29,252 nt of DNA from CALGFI01 sp036374435 (GCA_036374435.1 DASUTU010000058.1:1-29252), one strand, 5' to 3'; shown: positions 14,540 to 23,411, counted from the first letter of the stretch. Program-made: numbers and translations. The notes: generated by a model not told the origin, from the letters alone.

Positions 14540-14809
14540 ATGTCCGTCCACATCGAGGTCCTCGGCCCCGGGTGCGCCCGGTGCCAGACGCTCTACGAGA
14601 ACGCCAAGGCCGCCGTCGAGGAGCTCGGCATCGAGGCTCGCGTGGACAAGATCGACGACGTCGCCGTGATGGTGATGCGAGGAGTCATGGAAAGCCCCGC
14701 GCTGATGGTCAACGGCAAGCTGGTCCTGGCAGGCCACCTGGCCACGCCCCACACGCTCGGCGAGATCATCACCGCCTCGATCCGAGATCTCCGGGTCCAG
14801 CGTGGCTGA
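14540..14809 (+). CDS. Small thioredoxin-fold protein (thioredoxin_3 family)
   Basis: An 89-residue cytoplasmic protein starting at ATG 14540 with GGAGG upstream. The active site is GCARC (C12, C15) after the first beta strand; the cis-Pro region is MESPALMVNGKLVLAG, as in the thioredoxin_3 (MtTrx-like) family. Genes of this type commonly follow PF03773 permeases. It may hand the thiol-bound metal or organometal to the permease, or keep its cysteines reduced. It is the last gene of the arsR operon. Confidence 0.88.
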   Translation: MSVHIEVLGPGCARCQTLYENAKAAVEELGIEARVDKIDDVAVMVMRGVMESPALMVNGKLVLAGHLATPHTLGEIITASIRDLRVQRG

Positions 14810-14858
14810 TCGCCCGTCCAACCGAGCTTGCGAGCGGATCCCGATCGTGCCTAGAGTC

Positions 14859-14891
14859 GGCTGCTCGATGCTTCAGCAGGACTGAACAGCC
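14859..14891. terminator. Imperfect hairpin between convergent operons
   Basis: GGCTG (14859-14863) pairs with CAGCC (14887-14891), and inside it TTCAG (14872-14876) pairs with CTGAA (14882-14886), leaving an 8-base bulge on one side. It lies between the ends of the arsR operon and the ABC-2 permease operon. No T-tract is present, so the assignment is tentative. Confidence 0.35.
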
Positions 14892-14918
14892 AGCGCTCCC
14901 ACATCGATTGAATCGCAC

Positions 14919-15736
14919 TCACGCAGGTCCGATGCTGAGCACCCGGACCCGCCGCGAGGGATCGCGATTGTAGAGCCGCATCGCCCAGCCGTACGCGACG
15001 AGCCCGATGAGCGCACACCACACGACGGCCGAAGGGGCACTGCTGCCGATGTGCGTCCCCATGAGCAATCCGCGGAGCGTCTCCATGATGGGTGTGAAGG
15101 GCTGATACTCGGCGAACCAGCCGAGGCCGGCCGGCATCGATTCGGTCGGGACGAAGCCGCTGCCGAGAAACGGCAGAAGCATCAACGGCATGGGCAAGTT
15201 GCTGGCGCTCTCCACGGTCTTCCCCACGAGGCCGAGCGCGACCGACAGCCAGGTGATCGCCAGCGTGACCATCAACAGCACCCCGCTCGCCGCGACCCAC
15301 TCGATCAGGCCGGCGTTCGGTCGGAAGCCGATCGCCACCGCTATCGCGATGACGATCGCGAGCCCGAGCATCGTCTGGATCGTGCTGCTGAGGACATGTC
15401 CGGCCAGCACCGAGGCTCTCGCGATTCCCATCGTCCGGAAGCGGGCGATGATGCCTCCGGCCATGTCCATCGATACGGCGATCGCCGTCCCCTGCGCAAC
15501 GCCGGCCACCCCCATCAAGATGATCCCGGGGACGACGTAGTCCACGTACGCGTCGCGACCGCCCGACAACGAACCGAGGCCCGTGCCGAGCGTTCCGCCG
15601 AACACGTACACGAACATCAGCAGGAAGACGATCGGGACGCCGACGACGAGCAGGGTCACGGATGGGTAGCGCATCGCGTGACGGAGGTTGCGTCGGAGCA
15701 TCGTGATGGAGTCCCTGATGAGGTACGAGCGCCTAC

Positions 15737-15740
<4 letters not shown>
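14919..15740 (-). CDS. ABC-2 type permease (DrrB-like)
   Basis: This 273-residue membrane protein has a cytoplasmic lead (IRDSITMLRRNLRHAMRYP) and about six hydrophobic segments. The conserved ABC-2 region GIIARFRTMGIARASVLAGH lies after the second helix, and FLGSGFVPTESMPAGLGWFAEYQPFTP is the family signature loop before the last helix. It overlaps the ATPase gene as ATGA (15737-15740). Together they make a DrrAB-type exporter, a class that exports hydrophobic drugs or lipids. The substrate is unknown. Confidence 0.92.
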
Positions 15741-16692
<952 letters not shown>

Positions 16693-16696
<4 letters not shown>

Positions 16697-17568
16697 GGGA
16701 GGTCCTTTGCTGTGTCGCTCGCGAACGAGCGTTGGATGGTGATGTCGCCCATGGAGGTGTGCGCCTGGATCTCAACCGCGTCCTCGCCGGCTTCGGGGCG
16801 CTCGACGGGGTCCAGGTCGCTCTGAACGGCCCCGAGCTTGGTCTGGAGATCCAGCCAGGCCGCGATGCCGTCTCTGACACCCACCTCGACCGCCCCGAAC
16901 GCGCTCTGGGCAACGACCGAACCGCGCGCGACCTCGCCCAGCCGGACAGCGCCGTTGGCGGTCTTCGCGGTAATGCCTGCGTGCGCCACGTCGATCGAGA
17001 TCGCGCCGTTGGCCGCATTGACGCGCGCCTCGCCCACAACCTCGCCGATCCACGTATCGCCGTTGCGGTTCTTGATGACCGTCGGTCCGGCGACCCTGCC
17101 GATTCTCACGGCGCCGGCCGTCGTGATCTCGACGCTTCCGCCGACCGCATCGATGTCGACGGCGCCGACTCCGGCCGTGAGCTCGACGGAGGTAGCCTCC
17201 TCGATCTGGATGTCGCCGACCCCCGTGTGGAGCTGGCACCCGCCGATCCGGCCCGTGACCTGCCAGTCGGCGACTCCGGCCGAGCCACGAACGTGCGAGC
17301 CCGTCGGCAGCTCGACCCGCACGTCGACGGACTCATGACCGCCCCACGGGGTCCATTGCCGCCATCCCTTGGGCGCCTTGACCAGGAGCTTGCCGTTCGC
17401 GTACTCGACGCGGGTCTGCTCTGCGGCGGCCACGTCGGCCTTCTTCGAGGGATCGTTCGGGCGCACATCGACGGTCGTCTCGGCACGATCACTCGCGATG
17501 ATCCGGATGTTGCCGAGGCCGAGCTCCAGGGTGAGGGAGATGGGATCGGCAGTGACGAAGGTTGGCAT
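16693..17568 (-). CDS. DUF4097-like beta-strand repeat protein
   Basis: This 291-residue protein is built of short beta-strand repeats rich in Gly, Val, Asp and Thr (for example GVGDIQIEEATSVELT and GAVRIGRVAG), the pattern of DUF4097/adhesin-like beta-solenoid proteins. It has no signal peptide or membrane helix, so it is probably cytoplasmic. The ATG lies 11 bases after the upstream stop with AAGGAGGGG, and it is coupled by ATGA to the DrrA-like ATPase. Its place between an RHH regulator and an exporter is a recurrent actinobacterial arrangement to my knowledge; the role is unknown, perhaps a scaffold or sensor for the exporter. Confidence 0.85.
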
Positions 17569-17579
17569 CGAACCCCTCC

Positions 17580-18125
17580 TTAGCGCGCCCAGCCCGTGTA
17601 GCGCCGTGTGCCCCGGGGTGCGGTTCGTTCGCGTCGACGGGCGGGGTCGGTTCTCTCAAGCGCGGCGGCCGTCGCGCGGACGAGCCAGGCGTTGACCGAG
17701 AGCCCCTCCCCCGCGGCCGCCAACTCCACCCGCGACTTCAGGTGTTCGGGCAGCCGGAGGTTGATCCGCGAGATCGTGGGTTCCTCCCCCTCGCCCGCCG
17801 CCGGTGGCCTCAACTCCGTCCCCGGCCAGCCGCTTGGTGGGACGTCTTCACCCTCGGCGGACTGCTCGACCGAGATCTCGGCCGGTGGGAGGTTCACGAC
17901 GAACTCGGGCACACGACCGCGGAGCCGAAGCTCGACCGAGCCCGGCGCCAGCTCGAGCGTGATCTCTTGCGCCGCCGCGGCCAACGCATCCTGCAGTGCG
18001 AGCCGGATCGCGGCCTCGAGCGGCGCCATCAGACGTTCGGCGAGGGCGCGAGCATCCTCCCCACCGGCCCCAGCGGCGACCTCGGCCTGGCGCCTGATGG
18101 CTTCGACGAACGGATCGAGATTCAT
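17580..18125 (-). CDS. Ribbon-helix-helix (HicB-like) regulator with N-terminal helical domain
   Basis: The 181-residue protein has an Ala/Glu-rich helical N-terminus (about 1-55), a beta-rich middle (EITLELAPGSVELRLRGRVPEFVV, shown here in part), an acidic linker and a ribbon-helix-helix motif at about 118-155: SRINLRLPEHLKSRVE, then GLSVNAWLVRATAAAL. The tail is strongly basic. Annotation pipelines often call such proteins HicB-family antitoxins, but no toxin gene is adjacent; the partner genes are an exporter. It starts at ATG 18123-18125, apparently leaderless. Repeats overlapping its promoter suggest autoregulation of the whole operon. Confidence 0.82.
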   Translation of the reverse strand: MNLDPFVEAIRRQAEVAAGAGGEDARALAERLMAPLEAAIRLALQDALAAAAQEITLELAPGSVELRLRGRVPEFVVNLPPAEISVEQSAEGEDVPPSGWPGTELRPPAAGEGEEPTISRINLRLPEHLKSRVELAAAGEGLSVNAWLVRATAAALERTDPARRRERTAPRGTRRYTGWAR

Positions 18126-18161
18126 GGCACCATGATGGCATTATGCGTGGCATCATGTCAA
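18126..18161 (-). promoter_or_regulatory. Promoter with triple GGCAYNATG operator
   Basis: On the plus strand three units begin GGCAC, GGCAT and GGCAT, each followed by an ATG-containing tail, with 11-12 bp spacing (from 18126). CATGATG (18131-18137) and CATCATG (18151-18157) also form a perfect inverted repeat. On the minus strand TTGACA (plus 18156-18161) and CATCAT (plus 18132-18137) are 18 bases apart and end 6 bases before the ATG. Ribbon-helix-helix dimers bind tandem short sites, so this is probably the autoregulatory operator. Confidence 0.6.
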
Positions 18162-18441
18162 CGCCAAGACGGTGCCTCGGCGGCAAGTCCCTTCGTCTCC
18201 GCCTGTAGATCGGGGGGCCCCACCCGGCACGTGTTCAGGGCTCCTTGCCGCTCCACCAGGTCGGGTGTCGAGACCCTTCAAACCGCGAAGATCGCCACTT
18301 TGTCTCTTGGGGATTCTCGCTCGGGGTCTCATGTCGCCGCCGCAGGCCGTTCTCGCCAAGATCGGGTCGCACCAGACCCCGATGCGACCCACCCGCTGCT
18401 CACGCTGCCAGATCGACTCTCGCCCGCTTCGCAGCCGCGCC
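18162..18441. other. Intergenic, no gene seen
   Basis: Short open frames on both strands overlap one another and resemble no protein I recognise. This is the presumed original chromosomal flank next to the tRNA-Ser 3' end. Confidence 0.5.
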
Positions 18442-18504
18442 TGGCGGGAGGGCCGGGATTCGAACCCGGGAGCGAGTTGCCCCCCTAGCGGTTTTCAAGA
18501 CCGA
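18442..18504 (-). tRNA. tRNA-Ser(TGA) 3' fragment, copy A
   Basis: On the minus strand the segment reads as the 3' half of a serine tRNA: anticodon loop CTTGAAA with anticodon TGA (plus 18495-18497), a long variable arm, a perfect T arm CCGGG-TTCGAAT-CCCGG, acceptor strand CCCTCCC, discriminator G and an encoded CCA (plus 18442-18444). The matching 5' acceptor strand GGGAGGG and a D arm are absent upstream. It is therefore a fragment, most likely the far attachment site of an integrated element, not a functional tRNA. Confidence 0.7.
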
Positions 18505-18620
18505 TTGAGGCGGTGTCGCGACCAGGGACGATGAGTGCGAAAGGGTCTCTGACCTGCGGTTTCGCGTCTCATCGATTCCCCTTGATTCTCCTGGTTTCCC
18601 CGCCGATTGTGGCCCCAATG
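18445..18620 (-). repeat. 176-bp direct repeat copy A (tRNA 3' half plus element end)
   Basis: This stretch aligns without gaps to 23412-23587, with about 28 mismatches counted by eye. It comprises the tRNA-Ser 3' half and then about 115 bp of non-tRNA sequence ending in TGTGGCCCCAATG. Similarity stops exactly at the tRNA 3' end on one side. This is what two related elements integrated in tandem at one tRNA gene would leave. Confidence 0.75.
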
Positions 18621-18751
18621 ACCACCGGCCGCCCCGGCCAGGGATGCTTGGCGCCGCTGGTCGGCGAAGCAAGCCCGGCGGCATCGGTCTTGAGCGTCTG
18701 GCAATCAGTCCTCCCTGCCCTCGCAGGGCCCCGACGACAGGGGCCGTTCGT

Positions 18752-18772
18752 CCGCTTCTCGAGCGGGGTTTT
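18752..18772 (+). terminator. Possible intrinsic terminator
   Basis: CCGCT (18752-18756), a 5-base loop and AGCGG (18762-18766) form a hairpin followed by GGTTTT. The shape is terminator-like on the plus strand, but no plus-strand gene precedes it, so it may be a relic. Confidence 0.35.
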
Positions 18773-18928
18773 CGGCATTAGGTTGGGGCGGGAGTGAGCG
18801 TTGCGTGCACGCGCGCGTGTCGATCTGTTGTCCAATCTCGCCCCGATCGAGCCCGCGTCGGTGCTCGCGGATCGACCGCAATCTGCGGATCGGTGTGGCG
18901 TTCACGCTCGCCGTGATCGTTGTGGACC

Positions 18929-18976
18929 GATCCGGCCGGTCGGATCCACCGAGGCGACCGACGATTGTCGGGTCGG
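18929..18976. promoter_or_regulatory. Palindrome and hairpin upstream of the DUF6448 gene
   Basis: GATCCGGCCGGTCGGATC (18929-18946) is palindromic at 16 of 18 positions. A second inverted repeat CGACCGAC-gatt-GTCGGGTCG (18955-18975), with one bulged base, follows. Both lie just upstream of the GAGGAGG ribosome binding site of the gene at 19004. They may be an operator and a 5' leader hairpin. Confidence 0.4.
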
Positions 18977-19003
18977 CGTGAGCATCTGAGGAGGTGTTGG
19001 TTC

Positions 19004-19537
19004 ATGCCACCGCACTGCGATGCCATGGATGGGCCGGTGGTGAAGGCCGCCACGAGGGCCCTCGAGGCCGAGAACGTGGACCTGGTCCTTCCGTTCGTGA
19101 AAGCAGACGGCGAGGAGGAGGTCAGGAAGGCCTTCGAGAAAGCGATTCGCGCGAGGAAGATCTCCGAGGCCCGGGAGGTCGCGGACCTGTACTTCCTCGA
19201 CACGGTCGTGCGGGTACACCGGGCGGGGGAGGGCGCACCCTACACGGGCCTGAGGCCGGCGGGTCTCGACGTCGGCCCGGTGATCCCGGCCGCCGAGGAG
19301 GCCATCGAGATCGGCTCGGCCGACGAGCTCACCCGGACTCTTTCGGACTTCCTGGCGGACGAGGTCAAGCACCGGTTCGACGAAGTGATGGCGCTCCAGA
19401 AGCACGCCGAGGGCCCAGTCCCCGAGGCTCGAAGGTACGTCGAGGCCATGCTCGGGCTCCAGGTCTGGTCGCACAGGATCTATCTGGCGTTGAAGGCCGA
19501 GCCCCACGAGGGTCCCGCAGCTCATCACGAGGGCTGA
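19004..19537 (+). CDS. DUF6448-family protein
   Basis: This 177-residue protein starts at ATG 19004 behind GAGGAGG. The opening PPHCDAMDGPVVKAATRALE is the conserved HCD...DGPVV start of DUF6448 proteins. The rest is largely helical, with EEEVRKAFEKAIRARK, YFLDTVVRVHRAGEGAPYTGL, VIPAAEEAIEIGSADEL and EVKHRFDEVMALQKH. His, Cys and acidic residues suggest metal binding, but the family function is unknown. It seems intact among decayed neighbours. Confidence 0.8.
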   Translation: MPPHCDAMDGPVVKAATRALEAENVDLVLPFVKADGEEEVRKAFEKAIRARKISEAREVADLYFLDTVVRVHRAGEGAPYTGLRPAGLDVGPVIPAAEEAIEIGSADELTRTLSDFLADEVKHRFDEVMALQKHAEGPVPEARRYVEAMLGLQVWSHRIYLALKAEPHEGPAAHHEG

Positions 19538-19623
19538 GGCCATTAGAGCCGACGGAGATTGCGGGGGGCCGCGCCACCGGGGGTCACGGCTCGGCCGCTG
19601 CCCGTCGATCGATGCAGGACCGC

Positions 19624-19734
19624 TCACGGGCTCGCCTCAATCGCCGGAGCGCGGCGGGGCACGGCCTGGACGAAGGTCATCGCCCCCGGAAGCGCGCGCT
19701 CGATGTCGGCCCGGAGCCGGGAGAGGTCGTCCAC
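19624..19734 (-). CDS. Possible short ORF with strong ribosome binding site
   Basis: A GTG at plus 19732-19734 is preceded by GGAGGTG at 8-base spacing and opens 36 codons (MDDLSRLRADIERALPGAM..., ending AIEASP). Just upstream another frame ends in FVYLTVLVPGDWR and a stop overlapping the ribosome binding site, like the end of a preceding gene. It may be the remnant of an operon cut by the neighbouring IS110 remnant. No homology is recognised. Confidence 0.28.
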   Translation of the reverse strand: MDDLSRLRADIERALPGAMTFVQAVPRRAPAIEASP

Positions 19735-19800
19735 CTGTCTCACCTCCAATCGCCCGGAACCAGCACCGTCAGGTAGACGAACCGCTGTCGCCCTGACTCG

Positions 19801-20456
19801 CGGGTCCGCACCGAGGCCAGGCTTGCCGCGTTCTTGCGCAGGATCGCCTACTCTGGCCGAACCCCGGTGGCCGAGCTGCTGCGGCGGATCCGCGAGGCGC
19901 CCGCGCCGACGCTCCGGGGAGAGGAGGATGAGGCCCGGGCGGCATGCGTCCTGGCTCTCGTCGACGCCATCGAGACCTGCCAGAGCCGGGTCCGGGAGCT
20001 CGAGGCCGAGGTGGTGGAGCGGCTCGAGGTCCACGCGGATGCGGCGATCTTCACGAGCCGTCCCAGAGCCGGCCGTGGCGTGCATGCTGCGTCGCTGCTG
20101 GCCGAGATCGGCGACGCGCGCGAGCGCTTCCCGAACGCGGAGTCGCTGATCGCGCTCGCTGGCACGGCACCGGTGACCCACGCCTCCGGCAAGCACCGCT
20201 CGGTGAACTTCCGGTGGGCGTGCGCAAGAAGCTGCGCCAGGCAGTCGTGGACTTCGCCGATGACTCGCGCCATGCCTCGCTTTGGGCCGCCGACATCCAC
20301 CGACGCGCCGTGGCCCGAGGCTGCACCCAGCCCCACGCCGTTCGGATCCTGGCCCGCGCGTGGCTCCGCGTGATCTGGCGCTGTTGGCAGGATCGAGCGC
20401 CGTACGACGTCACGAAGCATCGAGGGGCGGTGATGCTCGTGGCCGCTTTAGGTTGA
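19801..20456 (+). pseudogene. IS110-family transposase remnant (5'-truncated, frameshifted)
   Basis: The frame from 19801 reads RVRTEARLAAFLRRIAYSG and continues through IETCQSRVRELEAEVVERL to the catalytic-domain segment SLIALAGTAPVTHASGKHR and SVNFRWAC, the C-terminal (IS116/IS110/IS902) domain. At about 20222 one base is missing: the sequence continues in another frame as KKLRQAVVDFADDSRHASLWAAD and ends DVTKHRGAVMLVAALG at 20456. The N-terminal DEDD nuclease domain is absent. About 218 of the usual 400 or so residues remain, so it cannot be active. Confidence 0.85.
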
Positions 20457-20461
20457 CACAG

Positions 20462-20479
20462 GGAGACTCATCTGTCTCC
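20462..20479. repeat. Hairpin at the right end of the IS110 remnant
   Basis: GGAGAC (20462-20467) and GTCTCC (20474-20479) are perfect inverted repeats around a 6-base loop, starting 5 bases after the transposase stop. It may belong to the right end of the insertion sequence or act as its terminator. Confidence 0.4.
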
Positions 20480-20709
20480 TAGTAATGCGGAACAAGCGGG
20501 ATATTCGAATCGATCAGATCTATATCAAGGCCCGGTCGCGGCGGAACGGGGAGGAAACACTCCGGTAGCCCCCCGGGCCATTTGCCGCTTGGGTCGCTTG
20601 GGTGGAGCTTCGTTTCCATTTCCCGTGCCTTGCGGGGAAGCACAGCTCCGGAATTCTTGAGTGCGCGACAGGCATCCAGGAATCCGTCGACCATGGACGG
20701 CTCGCTCAT
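20479..20709 (-). CDS. Small hypothetical protein
   Basis: From the ATG at 20707-20709 (a GTG precedes it) this encodes about 76 residues: MSEPSMVDGFLDACRALKN, a charged middle (RKAREMETKLHPSDPSG) and a tail ending IDLIDSNIPLVPHY. The composition is balanced and the codons are less GC-biased than in surrounding genes, suggesting a real, recently acquired gene or the end of a longer one. No strong ribosome binding site and no recognised family. Confidence 0.42.
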   Translation of the reverse strand: MSEPSMVDGFLDACRALKNSGAVLPRKAREMETKLHPSDPSGKWPGGLPECFLPVPPRPGLDIDLIDSNIPLVPHY

Positions 20710-20810
20710 CACCGATTCCGTTGAGGTGTACCCGCAGAGCGTCGGAGCGTCGACGTTCGAACGATGTCGACGGGTGGTTCGGCGGCGCCCGGACGGGTAG
20801 CGATGCCCAC

Positions 20811-21566
20811 GTGGAGCGGTTCGAGGAACGTGAGGCGTGGGTCGAGCAGATCGAGGCTCGCTTCGGCCCGATCGCGTCCGCGCTCGGTTTCCTGTTCGTG
20901 CTCGTGGTGATCGGCGAGAACCTCGCCACGCCGGGTTCGTCGCTCGCGACGGTGTTCCTCGTCATCGGATGGGCGATTTGGGCGATCTTCGTGGTCGAGT
21001 TCCTCGCACGTCTGGTCATCGCCCCGTCGACCGCCGCGTTCCTCAAGCGGAACTGGTGGCAGATCATCTTCCTGGTCCTGCCGTTCCTCCGCTTCATCGC
21101 GGCGCTCCGCGTCGCGAGGCTCGCCCGCGCAGGGCGCATCGTCGGGTCTGCGGTGCGCGGCACGCGGAGCGCGGGCCAGGTGCTGCGGAGCCGCATCGTG
21201 TGGCTTGGCGTGATCCACTCGATCGTCGTGCTCTCGACGAGCCAGCTGCTGTTCGAGTTCGCGGCCGACGGCCGTTCGTACGGCGACGTCCTGCATCGCG
21301 TCGCGCTGGCGGCCGTCTCCGGTGAGCCGCTCGGTCTGGACTCGGGCGTCGCCGACGTGATCGAGGTGGCACTCGCGCTGTACGCGGTCGTCGTGTTCGC
21401 GACGGCGGCCGGCGCGCTCGGCGCGTACTTCCTCGAACGCCGCACGACCGACGATCGGGAGGCGGCTACAGCATTTCCTGCCGATCCTCCTGGCCCTGCT
21501 GCGGCTGCCCCGAGCCGACGAGCTCCCGAACCCGTGACTCGGCGCCGGGCGGCGCCAAGACGCTGA
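20811..21566 (+). CDS. Ion-channel-like membrane protein with non-canonical filter
   Basis: From GTG 20811 the protein has about 251 residues. Hydrophobic helices are followed by an S4-like segment with regularly spaced arginines (FIAALRVARLARAGRIVGS), another helix and a pore-like region. Where potassium channels have TVGYG this one reads AAVSGEPLGLD, followed by the last helix (VALALYAVVVFATAAGALGAYFL). It resembles the voltage-gated channel superfamily but cannot be called a K+ channel. The C-terminus after about 21460 overlaps an antisense TrkA-C fragment and is Pro/Ala/Arg-rich, so the natural end was probably earlier. The start is uncertain. Confidence 0.65.
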   Translation: MERFEEREAWVEQIEARFGPIASALGFLFVLVVIGENLATPGSSLATVFLVIGWAIWAIFVVEFLARLVIAPSTAAFLKRNWWQIIFLVLPFLRFIAALRVARLARAGRIVGSAVRGTRSAGQVLRSRIVWLGVIHSIVVLSTSQLLFEFAADGRSYGDVLHRVALAAVSGEPLGLDSGVADVIEVALALYAVVVFATAAGALGAYFLERRTTDDREAATAFPADPPGPAAAAPSRRAPEPVTRRRAAPRR

Positions 21567-21693
21567 GGACGTCGCCCCCGATCACGACGGTCGCGCGCTC
21601 GGGGAAGATGAGCTGCTCGCCGCGCTGGATGGCGATCACGTTGCCCGCCCTCGACCGATCGCGGCGATAGTCGGGGACGCGCTCGACCCCCAC
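21466..21693 (-). pseudogene. TrkA-C (RCK_C) domain fragment
   Basis: From GTG 21691-21693 the frame encodes 75 residues, including GNVIAIQRGEQLIFPERATV and VIGGDVLSVLAPP, a full TrkA-C fold as found at the C-terminus of cation/proton antiporters and K+ channel regulators. The open frame extends a little further upstream but there is no transporter or NAD-binding domain; instead a BON-domain gene ends at 21737. It is most likely the tail of a truncated antiporter gene. A free-standing TrkA-C protein cannot be excluded. Confidence 0.6.
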
Positions 21694-21736
21694 GCGTACG
21701 GCCGCCGCTCCGATGACTCGGCCGCGGCACCTGACG

Positions 21737-21997
21737 TTACTCGATCGCTTCGTCGGTGCGCGGCGTCGATCCCGCGGCGCGTTCGCTCGCCCGGATCGCG
21801 GCCCGCTTGTTCGCCGGCTCCTCGGCCCGGGTGTGCAGCAGGTTCTCGACGGTCACGACGCCCGGAACCCCACGGACGCGCTCCTCGACCTGGTCGATCA
21901 GCCGACGCTCGGCGAGCTCGCCGCGCAGCGTCACGACCCCGTCCACCGCGTCCACGTTGATTTCGATCACGTTCACCGGTCTGGTGTTCTCGATCAC
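21737..21997 (-). pseudogene. BON-domain protein, apparently 5'-truncated
   Basis: The frame contains a clear BON domain: IEINVDAVDGVVTLRGEL, then RLIDQVEERVRGVPGVVTVENLL, followed by a charged tail ending DEAIE. BON domains bind phospholipid or other envelope partners. The sequence before VIEINVDAVDG is not BON-like and coincides with the start of DUF2254 homology on the other strand, so the gene seems cut at about 21965. A GTG at 21997 could still allow translation. Confidence 0.6.
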
Positions 21998-23033
21998 GGT
22001 GCTCGTCCTGCAGCTCGCGAGTCAGCAGTACACGCCGAGGGTGCTGCGCACCTTCACGCAGGATCGCATCAGCAAGGTCGCCCTCGGCCTGTTCGTCGCG
22101 ACGTTCGCCCACTCCGTCGCCGTCCTCTGGCGCGTCGGCCCGGGGGAACTCCCCGCGCTCTCGATCGGCGTCGCGATCGCGTTCGTCCTGGCGAGCATCG
22201 GGGTCTTCGTTCAGTACATCAGCCACGTGACGAACGCGATCCAGGTCTCGTCGATTATCAACCGCGTGGCGGAGGAGGCGCGCGACGCGATCGACGACGT
22301 CTTCCGCGACGAGTCCGATCGCGGGGATGCCGAGCGGGTCACGTCTGCGGAGCTCGGGCGCGCTTCCGAGATGATCGACGCGCCCAGGCCCGGCATTATC
22401 CAGCACGTCAACGTCGACCGGCTCGTGCGCGTCGCCGCCGAGGCGGGCGTCGTGTTGGTGGTCCGGAGCGCGATCGGAGACTTCGTCGCGAAGGGCGCCG
22501 CGCTCGTGACGGCGCACGGCGGCGAGCTCGACGACGATGCCCGGGAACGCGTCCTGGGGTCCGTATCGATCGGCAGGCAGCGGACCGGAGCCGCGGACGT
22601 CGCGTTCTCGCTGCGTTCGCTCGTCGACATCGCCCAGCGCGCGCTCTCGCCGTCGTTGAACGACCCGACGACCGCCGTTCAGGCGATCGACCACGTTCAC
22701 GATCTTCTGCGGCGCATCGTCGCGCGTCCGTGGCCTTCGGCGAACCGCCGGGACGAGGACGGCAACGTCCGCCTCGTCCTGCCGGAAGCGTCGTGGGACG
22801 ACTACGTCACGCTCGCCGTGACCGAGATCCGGCGATCGGGCCGGGATTCGATCCAGGTCCTGCGCCGGCTCCGCGCGATGTTGGAGGATCTGCGCGACGT
22901 CGCGCCGCTCGGTCGAAGGGCTCCGATGGAACGCGAGCTCCGGCTGATCGATGCGAACGCCGCCGACATCGACCCGAGCTGGGACGCCGGGCTCGCCCGA
23001 CGCGCGGACATGCAGGGGATCGGCGGACCGTGA
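21957..23033 (+). pseudogene. DUF2254 membrane protein, N-terminally truncated
   Basis: DUF2254 similarity starts at FTGLVFSITVLVLQLASQQYT (shown in part), followed by PRVLRTFTQDRISKVALG, two more hydrophobic segments (LFVATFAHSVAVLWRV and a long helix to about 22220), and the soluble C-terminal part with SLVDIAQRALSPSLNDPTTA and AIDHVHDLLRRI. The usual N-terminal membrane helices are missing; upstream codons (open frame from 21756) are the antisense of the BON gene. A TTG at 21957 could restart translation, giving about 358 residues. Function of the family is unknown. Confidence 0.7.
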
Positions 23034-23411
23034 TCGGGGGGAGGAAGACACCGTGTGTCTCGCCAGCTCACCGCGGGCCCGTTCACCTTGATTCTGCCCG
23101 CTGGCACCGACATCGACCCTTCATGATGGACCTTGAACCCCCGTGGCTCAAAGCTGCCAGTCAGGTCGGAGGAAGGCGCGATCCATGGGTGGACGGTCTT
23201 TCAACGCGCATGAGGGGACTGGCGGCGAGCACGTTCGGTTGGCCGCCGGCTCGACGTGGCCAGCCATGGCTCCTGGGGCCGCACCCGCCACACCCAAAGA
23301 GATCACCGCTTAGACGCCACGATTCCGCGAGGTGTGGCCCCAATGTGGCCCACGCCCGCACCTGCGGGGAGCTTGCCGCCTCGTTGGACGTGCGAAACGG
23401 CAGGTAGGTCG
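23034..23411. other. Intergenic, with hairpin and repeat copy
   Basis: No gene seen. A perfect hairpin AGACAC-cgt-GTGTCT lies at 23046-23060 just after the DUF2254 stop and may be a weak terminator. A 19-bp repeat unit (23333-23351) also occurs at 23575-23593. The rest resembles nothing I recognise. Confidence 0.5.
23333..23351. repeat. 19-bp repeat TGTGGCCCCAATGTGGCCC, copy 1
   Basis: An identical 19-mer lies at 23575-23593, 242 bp away, and its first 13 bases recur at 18608-18620. On the minus strand these encode GPHWGH-like peptides in one frame, possibly the last codons of lost integrase genes. Confidence 0.6.

Larger units (their letters stand above)
18621..19003. other. Intergenic region inside the accessory segment
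   Basis: No convincing gene is seen. It holds a small hairpin followed by a T-run at 18752-18772 and two palindromic structures just upstream of the DUF6448 gene. Short frames here are arginine-rich shadows. Confidence 0.5.

Noticed and set aside
17580..18125. HicAB toxin-antitoxin system
   Set aside because: There is an RHH domain, but no HicA or other toxin gene is next to it; all coupled genes belong to an exporter operon.
18445..18533. Complete tRNA-Ser gene
   Set aside because: The 3' half is convincing, but no 5' acceptor strand pairing with CCCTCCC and no D arm with a GG-containing loop can be found at the required distance; the same holds for the copy at 23412.
18310..18540. Short plus- and minus-strand frames across the tRNA fragment
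   Set aside because: They translate tRNA sequence (for example a VRIPALPP-type peptide), a known artefact around tRNA-Ser genes.
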